Of a DNA stretch of 27,583 bases, positions 1-10,326 are shown piece after piece. The notes beneath the pieces were generated by a model. The model was not told the origin of the DNA. It did not search any database and saw nothing but the letters and a program-made list of their open reading frames with translations. The stretch lies in NCBI GenBank assembly GCA_049999765.1, contig JBNGIQ010007160.1, positions 1-27,583 on the forward strand, in the 5' to 3' direction. Each line of letters starts with the position of its first letter. Positions within the stretch are counted from its first letter, which is position 1. A program made the position numbers and the translations under genes. The stretch comes from Phaeoceros laevis (Eukaryota > Anthocerotophyta > Anthocerotopsida > Notothyladales).

Positions 1-171
1 AGGAGAGCGAGGAGGACTGGGAGGGGGCATAATCACAGTCTCTGGCACTCTCTCCAACGGCCGAAAATCCGGAGGAGGTACTCCATCGATGTAAGGGTCC
101 TCCTCCACATCGTCTTCCAGCGGCGGAGGCTCGTCATCATCGTCGTAGAAGCGCACCCGGTACCCCGCCAT
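1..171 (-). CDS. N-terminal fragment of an unrecognised acidic, proline-rich protein
   Basis: The minus strand is open from an ATG at 171-169 to the window edge, giving 57 codons with no stop, so the gene continues outside. The peptide starts MAGYRVRFYDDDDEPPP. It has a run of aspartates, then acidic and proline-rich stretches (PPPLEDDVEEDPY, VPPPDFRPLERVPE) and ends in PPPSPPRSP. Such composition is unlikely for random sequence of this GC content and suggests a disordered N-terminus. No domain is visible and I do not recognise the family. It has the same orientation as the KEA3-type gene whose stop lies 814 bp upstream of this ATG. An alternative is that the frame is fortuitous, because the stretch is short and GC-rich. 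Confidence 0.5.
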   Translation of the reverse strand, partial: MAGYRVRFYDDDDEPPPLEDDVEEDPYIDGVPPPDFRPLERVPETVIMPPPSPPRSP

Positions 172-984
172 AGCCAACTCCTCCGCTCCTCTCAGCCCCG
201 ATCATCTCCGCCCATGCCACAATCCCTCCCACCACAATCCGCCTCGAATTCAGCTGCAGCTCAGCAAAACCGTGGCAGGAAGGCAAGCAGGCGCAGCAGT
301 CAATCTCCTCAGTTCAGCTCCTCACAGCTGAGATCAAGCACGCATCTTCGGAAGCTTCCCTTCCCCTTCCCTTGCTTCCTGGCTGCTCCTAATCATCTGC
401 CGCTTTCTGCGCCGCCGCACAAGCCTCTCCCTCTCCTTCATCATGAGCTCGTCACCGCACACCCGGCGCAGATAGATGCAGGCCAGGGAAGCCCTGGATC
501 GCTGGCTGGCGGCCTCTCGCTGCGCTGCAGCAGCGAGCTGCAGGCGGAATCCGGACAGCTCGCAACGGCCCCTGATTCTGCTGATGACGCGCCCGACCAC
601 AGCAAGCAGGCTCGCTCTCTACTTAAATGCGGGACTGGCTTCACCTCAACGTCAACTGCACAGTAGCACGGTAGCACCGACTCCGAGGCGGAGGTGCCAG
701 AGCAGCCCCCGGTATGATGTCCGCCCCCTCGCTTAATATTAACACACGGCCATTGAGACGTTGCCCGACATTACTCCTCCGGCAGGGGCCTACCAGCCAA
801 CCCCGCCAAGCCACATAAACGCCGTCTCGATTTGGGGAAGTCCCCTTTCCTAAAAATAAGTATTGTGATGCACAAGTTGGAACAAGTTGTACAATTACAG
901 CATAAGGAAAACATATGGTACAGCTAGCCAGCGGAAGGGAAAGGACCTTTTCTAGGAAGGCTACTATGTTTAGTGAGAAGCTAC
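172..984. other. Intergenic region between the KEA3-type gene and the 171-1 gene
   Basis: This stretch should hold the 3' UTR of the KEA3-type gene and the promoter and leader of the minus-strand gene starting at 171. On the minus strand a TATA-like CATTTAAGTAGAGAG lies at about 612-626, followed by a pyrimidine/purine-biased leader, which would fit a transcription start near 590. This is inference from position and sequence only. ORFs in both orientations between 214 and 736 overlap each other in several frames and resemble no protein I know, so I treat them as non-coding. Confidence 0.4.
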
Positions 985-3900
985 CTAATTAGTCCTCCTT
1001 TCTCGCTCGATGCAGGGAACGGCTTCGTCTAATTTTTCGTCTTCCTCCGCCTCCACACGTTGGGCCCTAAGCTTGTAGTAAAGCTCCTGCTCTCCCTCAT
1101 CCTCATCCCCTTCCTGCCTCTGTAAAGAGCAAACGGTTACCCCGCGGTTGTCCCCGCCGTCTTCATGGCGGGTGCGCCCATTGGCACCCGATTCCGGCGA
1201 CTGCTGGGCCGCGTCCGTCTCCGGAACAGCTGGGGTTTCCAGAATGAGCCTCGTCGGAGCCACCACTGCCACGGATGCGGACACCGACACCTGCGGGGCC
1301 TCGGCCAGGCTACCGTTGGTCGGCTCGAACACGGCGCTCTGGACAGAGCCAGACGAGGACGACGCCTTTCTGCTGCTGTTCAACGCTGGATCCTGGTCCG
1401 AGGCGGGAGCGCTGTTGGTTCTAGGCCTCCACGCTTGTTTCACTTTAGCCTGATTGAAACGCATCATAAACGGCGTGAGATAAACAAGTGATGGGTAGGA
1501 TAGAAAGCATGAATGGATGAACGAGTGAAAACATGGGCGGGTGGGTGGGGTAGGTTGGTCTTTCCCTTCTCGGGCGGGTAGGTTGGCTAACCTGGAACGG
1601 CTCCAGCCAAGGCTCTTCCCTGGCGTCCTTTTTCTCTAGGGCTTCTTGAGCCCGTAGCTCCATGGATTCCCGCATGAGACGCCTCAAGAACATAACGTCG
1701 TCCGAGAGAACTCCCAGACCCCGTAGCAGTACGGAACCCAGCTCCAAGGTGGTCTGCAAGGAACGTTCATAGCTCAGTCCTGCTGAAACCCTAGATCCCC
1801 TCTCTGTGTCGAGATGCCAGGCAGCCAGCCTAGCCTGTCAGCCAGATGGCCAGATGATGACTACAACCCCGACGGACGTATGGCCTGTTGTTGTACGTAC
1901 CTCTGCATTCTCAAGAATCGCATCAGTTGCGCCGGCTGCCTTGAGCTCCAGTAGGTGCCCAAGATCCATGGCCCTGCCGTATATGGGTACCTGCGTCGGC
2001 AAACATGAGGCCAAGCTTTTCAGTCGAAGGACCCGACTAGCCTAGCCTAGCCTAGCCTAGCCGCACGATTGAATGAATGAATGCCCTCAACCCGGCTCGT
2101 AGTGAGTGTGTGTACCCCGGGGAAAGCAAGACGGAGCCTTTCCACTGCCTGCACCGCTTTCTGCCTGCCTGTGTACATTACCATGACGGCTTTGGGCATG
2201 GAGATTCCAGCAGTTTCTAACACCACGGGTCTAGACCCGTCTCCATACAGCACTGGGAACCCCAGCTTCCGTGCGGCCTGTACAATGGAGGATATGCAAC
2301 TTACAATGGGTGTGCCAACAAGCACGACAACATCGAATTTCGACACGGAAGGACCCATTTCACTCACCTTGACTCGGTGGGGATCCAGATCGAACGCAAC
2401 ATAAGGCCAGCCAGCCGAATCTCCACCGTGTCCCGCAGCCAGGGGAGCTGACAAGAAGTTCGCCAGGACCTGCGGGGAGTGGATCCAATCGTTGGCACGC
2501 CTGCCCACAGCGGGCACTGGCTGATTGGCAAGCAATCAGGTTAGGACGTTTTTCACTAACCTGTGCCATCTGTCCGAATCCGAGAATAACGACTGGGCTG
2601 CTGCACTTCAGGCCTCTGACCCCATCCAACTCCATCTGCAACCGTAAGTTCCACGGTCTTCGAAGTTACTCATCAAGTTAGAGAAAATGGTAAGGGCTTG
2701 CTTGACAGGTGGCCACCATATGATGAAGGGACCTTACAACGGGTTGGTCGTCCTGGTCGTTACCGGACTCTATCATCTCAGCAGCCTTTCGTCCCAGCTC
2801 GTTTAACAGTGGCGTCAACGCCATTGACAACACAACTACGATAATGAGTAGCCGGTTGAGTTCCAAAGGCAGCACACCTAGCCTGGGGCACACATAAGCA
2901 ACAAGTGACGATGTTATGTCACACCCATTGCTTCTGTAACAATCCAGAAACTACCGGCACAGCTCTGATTCCAAGACCATGACATAAAAAGCTCACAAAA
3001 TAAGATGATAAAAGCAAGCAGTCTGACTACCCACCGATTAGCAAGAGAGAAGACAACAAATGCGAACTCTCCACCCTGAGATAAAAGCAACCCCAAGCGC
3101 ACACTTTCTGCCAAAGTAAGCCCCACTCGCGGGCCAAGAGCCGTAATTATGGTGGTCTTGATGGCAATCAGGCCTCCCAGGAGAGCAATAATATTAGGCC
3201 ATTCTCGGACGAGTAGCTGCATCAGTTAACGTCCTCTCAAAGTTACGAGCAGCACCTCAGCTAAAAGCTTCCAGATAGGATAAGACCACCTACGAGCACT
3301 TTCCCTGTGTTATCATCTCCCATGTGCTTCACCTCACCTGGATGTCAATCGAAGTACCCGTGGTGACAAAAAAGAGTCCAAGAAGAAGGCCTCGAAATGG
3401 ACGTATGTCTGCCTCCACTTGAGTACGATAATTTGTCTCTGCTAGCAGGGCACCAGCTAAAAAGGCTCCTAACTGATGGAATAGAAGAGAAATAACATCA
3501 GTACTTGAGGTCAGATCTCCCTTCACGAAATCGAGTACCAGCAAAGCAATGGCTCAAAGATTAGACCAAAACAACATGACGAATGTTGCATGCACAGTTT
3601 TAAGTTCATGAAAACGTACAGTGTCACTGAAACCAAGTTTCTGTGTCAGTAAGGAGGTTCCTGTCACCGTAAGAAGACATAGAGCTACAAATGCCTCTGA
3701 GCTTCTCGACTCTGCTACCACCTGGGTGACACACGCATGCACCAGCATTTTAGCAATAACCTCACAACAATAGCAAGGGTTGGTGTGGCCAAGCTACTAA
3801 CAGAGTTGAAGCTAGTTTCTGCAGATAAAAGGTATGAGACAGGCAGATCGGCACCTCAAATACACGTCGCAGAAAGATCTGGCCCCCAAATGAAAGAGCA

Positions 3901-5781
3901 CCAAGGCCAGCTAGTGCTTTAAGACTTTCAAACGCCAGCATAGGCCACAGACTTTCCTCGGTAACATTCTGAAAGCAAACATTCATAACGTCATGCTTCA
4001 TACTCATAAGAGCCGCAAGTGAAGAGCATAACGTCATTATGACAGTGGAGGAAGTGTACCCCAGATTCCAGGATGGGCAGAACAACTAAAAGTGGTACAA
4101 CAGCGATGTCCTGCCAACAATACGAGAAGTAAGCAACTTGATCTGCGTCTTTGCCAAATGTCTGGAAATTTCAAGGTCTGTAGTACCTCTGCAGAAGTTC
4201 AAAATGATAGGACTACAAATAACCTGGAGAAGTAGAATTCCCAATGTAGCAGAACCGAAGCGTGTTGGAAGCTCGCCCTTCTCTGCTAGTAGCTGATAGT
4301 AAATGTCTAGTTGGTCAGTGAGCTGACCTAACTTTCTCCACAAGTGCGGAAGTCAGGTGACCCATAATAATCAATCCCTTTAAAATACCTGCAGAACGAA
4401 TGCAGAGGAAGATAGAGAAAGGGCAGCTCCTATGACCACAGCCTCATCAAAAGATCGAATGTCAACCTGCAAATAAAGTGGAAGAGCTTCAGCCTTGCTG
4501 CATGCTACGACAGTGCCATTTGCATTGATTGCTATAGTTCACGATGATAGCAAACTGAGACCAGACAGGTAGTACATACAAGAGATGGCCGGGCATGAAA
4601 CACGAACTCCAAAATCTTTGTGCCCATTGCAGCACCTGGTGGAAGTTCAAACGCTGCAAAAGCAAGAGTGCACAAAACCACCTGCGTAACAATAGGTGAT
4701 ATTCAGCCAGCAATAACATCTGCCCTAGGGAATAGCAAATCAAAGGAGGGTTGCCATCCTGACACTCAAGCTACACTGCAAGTAGGCATTGACCCTACAT
4801 AAGGTAAAGTCCCTGACGGCCCTATAAATTAGGAATTGTGTCTCCACAACATAAAGGCAGCCAACCTGTGCAAGGCCAATGCCAAACGCAAACTTTGCCA
4901 ATGCTTTTAAACGGGCGAGAGAAAGCTCCAACCCCATCTCAAACAGCTGGATACAAGGCAACAAATACAAACCGTCAACAGGCTTAAAAGGCCAGAACAA
5001 CCCCTATAGTCTGTGCAACAGAACAAATGTATCCTCAACTACTAAACTTCCTCTGGACGCCAATAAGAGTTGGTTGCCACTTACTAGAAATAAAATACCC
5101 AGTTCTGCCAGTGATTTAATTTCTGTGACATTACGAATCAGTCCAAGGTCATTGAGAATGACTCCTGATAACAGAAACCCGAGAATCTGAAGGGCAACAT
5201 TGCCACGACAAATCAGCTGCATATCATGTGGTACGTAATGACCTTCAAGTGGCAGCCTTGAAAACGATGGCTCACAATTTCCCTGGGCACCAGTGCGAGG
5301 AACGGACATCAACCAATGGCAGTGCTTTAGGGTAGTAGCTCACCGGACTAGCCTTGATGGCCTTGAACGCAGGAACGAAAACTACAGTTGCTGCCAAGAA
5401 TGTCAAGGCATCCAGACCAAGATTGTTGATAACCTCTACCCCTGTTGCAATTTCAGCATGGGACCTACTCAATATCGAAATGTATCTGGTTGTGCCCTTT
5501 CCGAAATCCGGCAAAAATGCTGTTCGCCTCCTCCCCAACCGAAAATTACGTGACTGCCTAAACGTCAAAGAGCAGCTCACAGGCAATCTGTGCGCATCCT
5601 GTGTCTGACCCCAGCTTGCAAGCTCCCGAAGTCCAAACCACTTAGCCTGCCTTTCCAAGGCTTGGAGCTGGGACGCCTGGCGCAGGCTGGCGCGGGGCCT
5701 GGGGCCATGGAGCGGGCCTGGAGAGGGCTGGAGCGTGCATGGAGGTGCGGCCAGCGCTAGCCTGCTTCCGGGGAGCCTCAT
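985..5781 (-). CDS. KEA3: Chloroplast K+/H+ antiporter of the KEA3 type (CPA2 family), 18 exons
   Basis: Exons in transcript order: 5781-5344, 5186-5085, 4946-4866, 4681-4580, 4466-4389, 4292-4224, 4110-4060, 3968-3855, 3721-3620, 3472-3338, 3216-3035, 2882-2738, 2635-2561, 2469-2368, 2277-2116, 1990-1901, 1753-1592, 1449-985. All introns are GT/AG and phases join to 884 residues. Residues 1-120 are basic, Ser/Ala-rich and acid-poor, as in a plastid transit peptide. About 120-530 is the Na+/H+-exchanger fold: [20 protein letters not shown], the ion-binding Gln-Asp pair Q290-D291 (split by an intron), [20 protein letters not shown] and [16 protein letters not shown]. About 545-700 is a KTN/RCK nucleotide-binding domain (GFGQMAQ at 552-558, LYGDGSRP). 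A 154-residue Ser/Glu-rich tail follows. In Arabidopsis, KEA3 sits in the thylakoid membrane and exchanges K+ and H+ to tune the proton-motive force after light shifts; transfer of that role here is inference. Compared with about 780 residues in Arabidopsis, both ends are longer. The exact start is less certain than the rest. Confidence 0.95.
1991..2115 (-). repeat. Pentanucleotide and GAAT microsatellites in a KEA3 intron
   Basis: The intron between the exons ending at 2116 and starting at 1990 carries about five copies of TAGCC/CCTAG at roughly 2037-2062 and three copies of GAAT just after, near 2070-2082. Both arrays lie wholly inside the intron and do not disturb its GT/AG ends. Confidence 0.85.
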
Positions 5782-5884
5782 CTCGGATCCTTTCTAGCAA
5801 ATCTTCATTCTTCAAGCAATTTCTGAGCAGTGATGCGATTCTGCTTGACAAGGTGAACGCTTTTTCAGAATCATCCCTCGCCAA
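5642..5884 (-). other. Overlapping upstream ORF at the KEA3 start
   Basis: An 80-codon minus-strand frame with an ATG at 5884 overlaps the first 140 bp of the KEA3-type coding region in another frame. It begins MARDDSEKAFTLSSRIASLL and becomes proline/alanine-rich where it overlaps the transit-peptide region. It may be an upstream ORF in the KEA3 leader, or an alternative first exon that splices into the frame downstream. The N-terminal half (acidic and leucine-rich) looks more protein-like than the overlapped half. No expression evidence is available. Confidence 0.35.
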
Positions 5885-5994
5885 TGTTCAGATTGAAGTG
5901 TGCTGGCCATATCCAGGAACTCGACGAGCTGGAAATGAATCCGACTGAGTTTGCTGGTAGCGTTGCCACCGCAGCTTCATTCATGCGCGACAGT

Positions 5995-6062
5995 GGATAA
6001 GATATATTTTAGCAGCGAAGTTGGAGCCTTGGAGCCATGCACTCCGTTACTCTATTATACAC
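5995..6062 (-). promoter_or_regulatory. Candidate TATA elements upstream of the KEA3-type gene
   Basis: Reading the minus strand, GTATAATAGAG lies at about 6051-6061 and AAAATATATC at 6001-6010, 220-280 bp upstream of the ATG at 5781. Either could position transcription. The call rests on sequence resemblance and location only. Confidence 0.3.
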
Positions 6063-6186
6063 CGCAGACTTTTTAACGGAACGCTCTGTTGACGGGGGAA
6101 CGCCACGTTCCGTGAGGGGACTTGTTTGAGTAGGAGCAACTCGCGATGCGATGTGTCACCTTGTGTGCAAGTGGTGTGTAAGTGAA

Positions 6187-6216
6187 CAAGAAGTTTATTT
6201 ACCTTGTTTGTTTGGG
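6187..6216 (+). repeat. Dispersed repeat, partial copy A
   Basis: CAAGAAGTTTATTT followed by a T/G-rich stretch ending in TTTGGG closely resembles 10151-10180. The shared core AAGAAGTTTATTT is 13 bp and identical. This copy ends about where the second half of the 10 kb copy begins. Confidence 0.5.
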
Positions 6217-7121
6217 TACTAGTATTAGGGCCGCTTTCCATGTGGGGTTTCGGTTTCCTTTTACTAAAAATGGGTGCGAGCGAAACCCCCGGGGCCGAAG
6301 ATCCACTTTTCGTAACCCCCATTTCGTAAACTCTGACAGGTTTTCGGCGCGAGCAGGCTACATGCCGTCCGCCTACCGGCGCGCGCCCGCTCGCCTAACT
6401 CACGACCTTGCGGCCGCCAATCAGCCGGACGCGCTGAGCCGGTTGCCCCGGTAGTTGGGCCGAAGGCCTTTTTCCCCTCCGTGACATGGGAAGTTTACCG
6501 AGCGGCACATGGAAAGCGGCTGTTAGTAAAGAGCCGCGCTATACTAACTCGGGAATTGAGCATGCCACCATTTCTGTTCGATTGGGTAATAGTAATAGTA
6601 AAGAGTCGTGCTGAAGCCACTCCCGACGAATCATCTATGGTGGTTAATTAACCCTTTTTCATGGGACAAAGAGAGAGTCCAAGAAAGGCCTCCATTGCAG
6701 GTCGCGGCTGTGCGATTTGACCTACGTGTGACTTGTGATAAAGGCTGGTCCAGTAGCTACCGCGACTGGTAGTCAGGTCATGTTGAGTTGAAACCAGTAG
6801 TCAGATCATGGTTCAGCTGAAAGCAGTGTTCGGCACCGTGGTTACAAAAAGTTAGGTTTGCACAGCCGGTTCTAACTTGCCGTTGTCGGGATTCCGGTGA
6901 CGTAGCGGGCGGCAACAAGTCAGAATACAAATTTTCCTCACTTCTAGGAACTTTTTTATACTGATAAATAATTCCATTCTATACAAATGTGGTAGAGTTG
7001 GATAGAGGAAGACCCGGGACACATTTCTATATAAGGTGCATGTTTTGTGGAGGAGAAATACATAAGATATGGCATGTCAAAATCCAAATCGTCCAATATC
7101 TATACTGCCCAACGAAAAAAA

Positions 7122-7171
7122 GCAAAAGCCACACATGTTTGGGCAAAAGCCACACATGTAGCAAATGAAAG
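7122..7171 (+). repeat. Tandem 17-bp repeat and dispersed repeat, partial copy B
   Basis: GCAAAAGCCACACATGT occurs exactly at 7122-7138 and 7143-7159, a period of 21 bp. The second copy and its downstream AGCAAATGAAAGG align with 10175-10210 (GGGCAAGAAGCC...TGTGCAGCAAAATGAAAG) with small gaps, so this is the other half of the repeat seen near 10.15 kb. Confidence 0.6.
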
Positions 7172-7471
7172 GCCGCGAACGTAGATGGTATACCACAAGG
7201 AAATTAGTATCCATGGGGGATAAAATTCAACCAAGCATTTGAAATTTTTTCCAGCTCCAATTTAATTCCGATAAAATAAAAAATATCCATCTTTTGGGAT
7301 GAGGTACTACATGCTCTTCACCCTAGTACTAGTAGTAGAACCCCAAAAAGACCACCTTGTACATTTTCTATCGCGTTTTCCTGTTGAAGTCACGTGACTA
7401 GGCTTTCCGGGTTGCGCAACTCCAAGGACCTCAAAACGAAGACATTGGGCACCCCGTTTCCATTCTGTTTC

Positions 7472-7516
7472 GGTTTATAATTTTTTTAATTATAATTAAA
7501 TTTTAATTTTTAAACC
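7472..7516. repeat. AT-rich inverted repeat with perfect 16-bp palindromic core
   Basis: TTTAATTATAATTAAA at 7485-7500 is its own reverse complement. It is enclosed by outer arms GGTTTATAATT (from 7472) and AATTTTTAAACC (to 7516), which are near-complementary. The whole 45-bp unit could extrude as a hairpin or be a relic of a small inverted-repeat element. Confidence 0.6.
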
Positions 7517-7620
7517 ATTAAACAGGAAATTTCAAGACGGCCATTTTGGTGTAACTTTTAGTGCATTTGGTTATAGGGAACACAATGAATCACGCTGAAA
7601 CGTGTGTTAACTAGCTTAAC

Positions 7621-8890
7621 AGATAACTCAAAGTCCGTTCGGACTAGTTGGTCCATTAGGGGTTAATGCCCCAACATGCCATATATGTTCAGTTTTGTCA
7701 TTGACCAAGTTTTTTACCACAACTACAAGGGCAATATTTTTAAAACTAGTAATTTTTTGTACAGTTGGATAGAGCATGTGGCACGTATAAATCTCGGCAG
7801 CGTTAGAGAATCCACAACCTAACTGTAGTGGTAATCCCTCAACCAAATGCACTTTAAATCATGCTAAGGCAACCAAGAATCTCGCACCCCCGTTCTACCA
7901 AAAAGCCGCACGCCACATGATCACGATCGAGTGGCTTCTTGTGCGACTGTCCCCAACGTACCATATGCAAAGGCAAATCAGACCAGACAGATAGCGCGGC
8001 CAGGCATTGAAGTCCAAGAAAAAACCTTGATTCAAAGTGGGTTCTGACATGCATTCCCGCCTTAAGTACATTGGCCAGGAAGCGTTTAGAACTACAAATC
8101 CCGACCCGGCCGCCAACCATGATTCCACGAGCCCCTACAATTGGGTCCGGCCTTTTGTGGTCGTATGGAAACCAATACCGCCCGATACATAAACACGACC
8201 CTCTTTTGCTCCTATCGGCTGCCGCCACGACATTCTAGAATCGACCAAATCCTAGCACCGGCCTCTGAAATGCACGCCACAAGCGCATGAAATATTAAAA
8301 TCATTTAAAACCAAGATTGGCATACCCCTGCTTTTTTCTGCATGATAACAAAGTTGTCGAATTTGATGCAGAATCCCTGATGCATGTAGGACATCCATTG
8401 CCACACAAGCATGTTCCAGAAATGATTCACACACAACATCATCCTAAACCTGAGCCCATTTCAATGGTTCCTCGAAACCAACTAATTGGATTAAGCCCAA
8501 GGGCCCTGCTCCTTTGACAATTCCCTCACATATCATTTCACAGATAACTTTATGCACTCTTTCCATCAACCAGGGCATGAAATTGCACCTCATGGATTGT
8601 GCCTTCCATACTCGCTATCTTTAGATCTGAGCCTGACAAATTTAACCCTTTGTTTTTTAGAGAATTTCAGATTTTGCCCTTTTGTCCATGCAGAAAGCAC
8701 CAAGGAGCTCTCACCGCAGACTATAAGGTCACAACAAACCTCCACTTGAAGTTGCTCACCGCTTCACTTCTGTATGCCATTTTGTTGGGCATACATCATA
8801 TCATCACACACTTTGATCATAAAGTTAACAAGAAACATAAAGCCAGTGGGGGGTTCCAGAGGCAATGCATCTGCTACTGGTATATCTAGT
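7621..8890. other. Region with three adjacent minus-strand ORF fragments of unknown origin
   Basis: Minus-strand frames of 60-124 codons lie one after another at 8434-8252, 8228-7854 and 7852-7628. The middle frame includes CIGRYWFPYDHKRPDPIVG and is moderately hydrophobic. The arrangement could be a decayed gene or transposon remnant broken by stops and frameshifts. I cannot match it to reverse transcriptase, integrase, transposase or any cellular family, so no product is assigned. It may equally be chance. Confidence 0.25.
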
Positions 8891-9295
8891 TGATCGATGA
8901 GGTTCTTAGATTATAAAGCTCTAGCAAAGAGCTTATAAAAAAATTGTTTGTCGGTAGAGGGAGAATGATCTCCATATGCAAGACCTTGCCTTGTATGTAT
9001 TGCAACCTGCACATATAGACAAATTGCTTGCAGATGAAAAAACAAATAGCTCTGTAAGTACGCTGTGGAAAAAACATGACTTCCACCTGATCTAGAAGTT
9101 TTTAGAAGTCTTTGTAGTGGGCCTAAAGAATTTAAGCATAACCTCTCTATATGCATAGCATGTATATTTCCAAAAAATAACTTTGTATTTATACCCTCTC
9201 TACAAGCATATGTGGCGTGTTAACAGGAACTCGTGTTAACAGCTGCGTGGCTGGGTAGGAATTGCTTTTAAATGAAGGTTGTTAGAACAATCAGT
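8891..9295. other. AT-rich stretch, nothing recognised
   Basis: No gene or RNA is supported. GTGTTAACAG occurs twice 17 bp apart near 9218-9244. The small minus-strand frames at 8886-9156 overlap each other and show no family features. Confidence 0.5.
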
Positions 9296-9790
9296 TAGCC
9301 AACCGACCTGAGGTTGGGTTCCCTCCCAACCTGGGTCTGGCCGTTCGGGAAGATCCCGGATTGGGTGGCCGGATCGCGGCCGGTAGGATAGGACTGGTTC
9401 CGATGCTGAGGGCAGGCCGACCTAGCAGGCCCGGTAACGACCTATGTAAGGCCGGAATTGGAAGCATGAAAGTGTGCGTGTTATTGCGATTCGGGGGCTC
9501 CTGGTGGTTTGCATGCCCAAGCATGCTATTCGTGCATGCCCGGGCGCTGGCTGTCTGATCGATCTCTCTTGGTGTGCATTGCTCGGGTTGCTGCATGGCT
9601 TCTTGAGCTGGGGGTGATCGGGAGGACCGCGTAGATATGTGGGCTGCCAATAGCCTTGACAAGGGCCTCTTGGAGACCCTCACAGAGTGTTGTGGCGTGT
9701 ATGGGCGCGCCAGGCCTCTTGCTGAGGTGTTCTACCTGGTGCGCTAGCATAATGGAGTAATTGTGTGTGTGTGAGAGGACGTTAGCATAC
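9296..9790. other. GC-rich island of foreign-looking composition, starting at a hairpin
   Basis: This block of about 490 bp is clearly richer in G+C than the AT-rich DNA on both sides. Its left edge carries a perfect hairpin (AGGTTGGG 9311-9318, six-base loop, CCCAACCT 9325-9332). Its right end has a short GT run (TTGTGTGTGTGTGAGAGG, near 9760-9777). Minus-strand ORFs at 9798-9526 and 9683-9291 overlap in different frames and are unrecognised. It may be a transposable-element fragment or a decayed exon; no long terminal repeat partner or primer-binding site was found in the window. Confidence 0.4.
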
Positions 9791-10060
9791 ATTTTCAACT
9801 ACCACGCCACACATATTAGCATAACATAACTTAGTAGTTTCAAAGATTAACATGATCCTAAACAATAAATACCTATACAAAGCCTCACTTCTAAGATACT
9901 TCCTAAATAGGGCCCATTAACTTATAGTAGGTTATTGTTTATAGAGCATTTGACCCTAAAATATAATTAATCAGGTTAAATTGAAGCTTCACCTTCCTAA
10001 ACTTGAAGATAATCCTTTTTAAAATTTATTTTTCAAAAGAGAAATTCTATAAATACACAA

Positions 10061-10130
10061 CTCTCGAAAAGCATACTTTACAGCTCGATGTGTATGCTTT
10101 TAGAGAGGGTGTCGGTATGCTTTTAGAGAA
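10061..10130. repeat. Inverted repeat plus direct repeat of a 16-bp motif
   Basis: CTCTCGAAAAGCATAC (10061-10076) is complementary, with one mismatch, to GTATGCTTTTAGAGAG (10092-10107) across a 15-bp loop. The right arm is repeated directly at 10115-10130 as GTATGCTTTTAGAGAA. The result is one inverted and one direct copy of a single motif. Confidence 0.7.
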
Positions 10131-10150
10131 GGTTTAGAGTAGAAGAAGAA

Positions 10151-10210
10151 GAAGAAGTTTATTTCAAGTGTTTGGTTGGGCAAGAAGCCAAATGTGCAGC
10201 AAAATGAAAG
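10151..10210 (+). repeat. Dispersed repeat, fuller copy, next to the gap
   Basis: The first half resembles 6187-6216 and the second half resembles 7138-7171, so this copy joins two motifs found separately elsewhere in the window. It is preceded by an (AGA)n run and followed 16 bp later by the 100-base gap. The proximity of a repeat to the gap is a likely cause of the assembly break. Confidence 0.5.
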
Positions 10211-10226
10211 TAATACATGTAGTGAT

Positions 10227-10326
10227 NNNNNNNNNNNNNNNNNNNNNNNNNNNNNNNNNNNNNNNNNNNNNNNNNNNNNNNNNNNNNNNNNNNNNNNNNN
10301 NNNNNNNNNNNNNNNNNNNNNNNNNN
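10227..10326. other. Assembly gap (100 N)
   Basis: Exactly 100 N, the conventional placeholder for a gap of unknown size. The flanks do not show an obvious overlap. Confidence 0.98.

Larger units (their letters stand above)
5885..7620. other. Gene-free flank with short repeats
   Basis: No coding region is supported here. A GC-rich patch spans about 6340-6480. The rest drifts to AT-rich. Visible structure: two imperfect copies of a unit of about 28-30 bp at 6767-6824 (TAGTCAGGTCATGTTGAGTTGAAAC and a diverged partner), a perfect 12-bp palindrome GGTTAATTAACC at 6643-6654, and a 17-bp exact repeat at 7122-7138 and 7143-7159. The ORF of 91 codons on the minus strand at 6047-6322 and its neighbour on the plus strand show no recognisable family. 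Confidence 0.6.
9791..10226. other. AT-rich stretch before the first assembly gap
   Basis: No gene is supported. The stretch ends with the hairpin at 10061-10107, an (AGA)n run at about 10141-10157 and the dispersed repeat copy at 10151-10210, described separately. Confidence 0.5.

Noticed and set aside
214-677. Overlapping ORFs of 78-150 codons on both strands
   Set aside because: Several frames are open at once in GC-rich sequence, none has family features, and they lie in the leader/promoter of the minus-strand gene.
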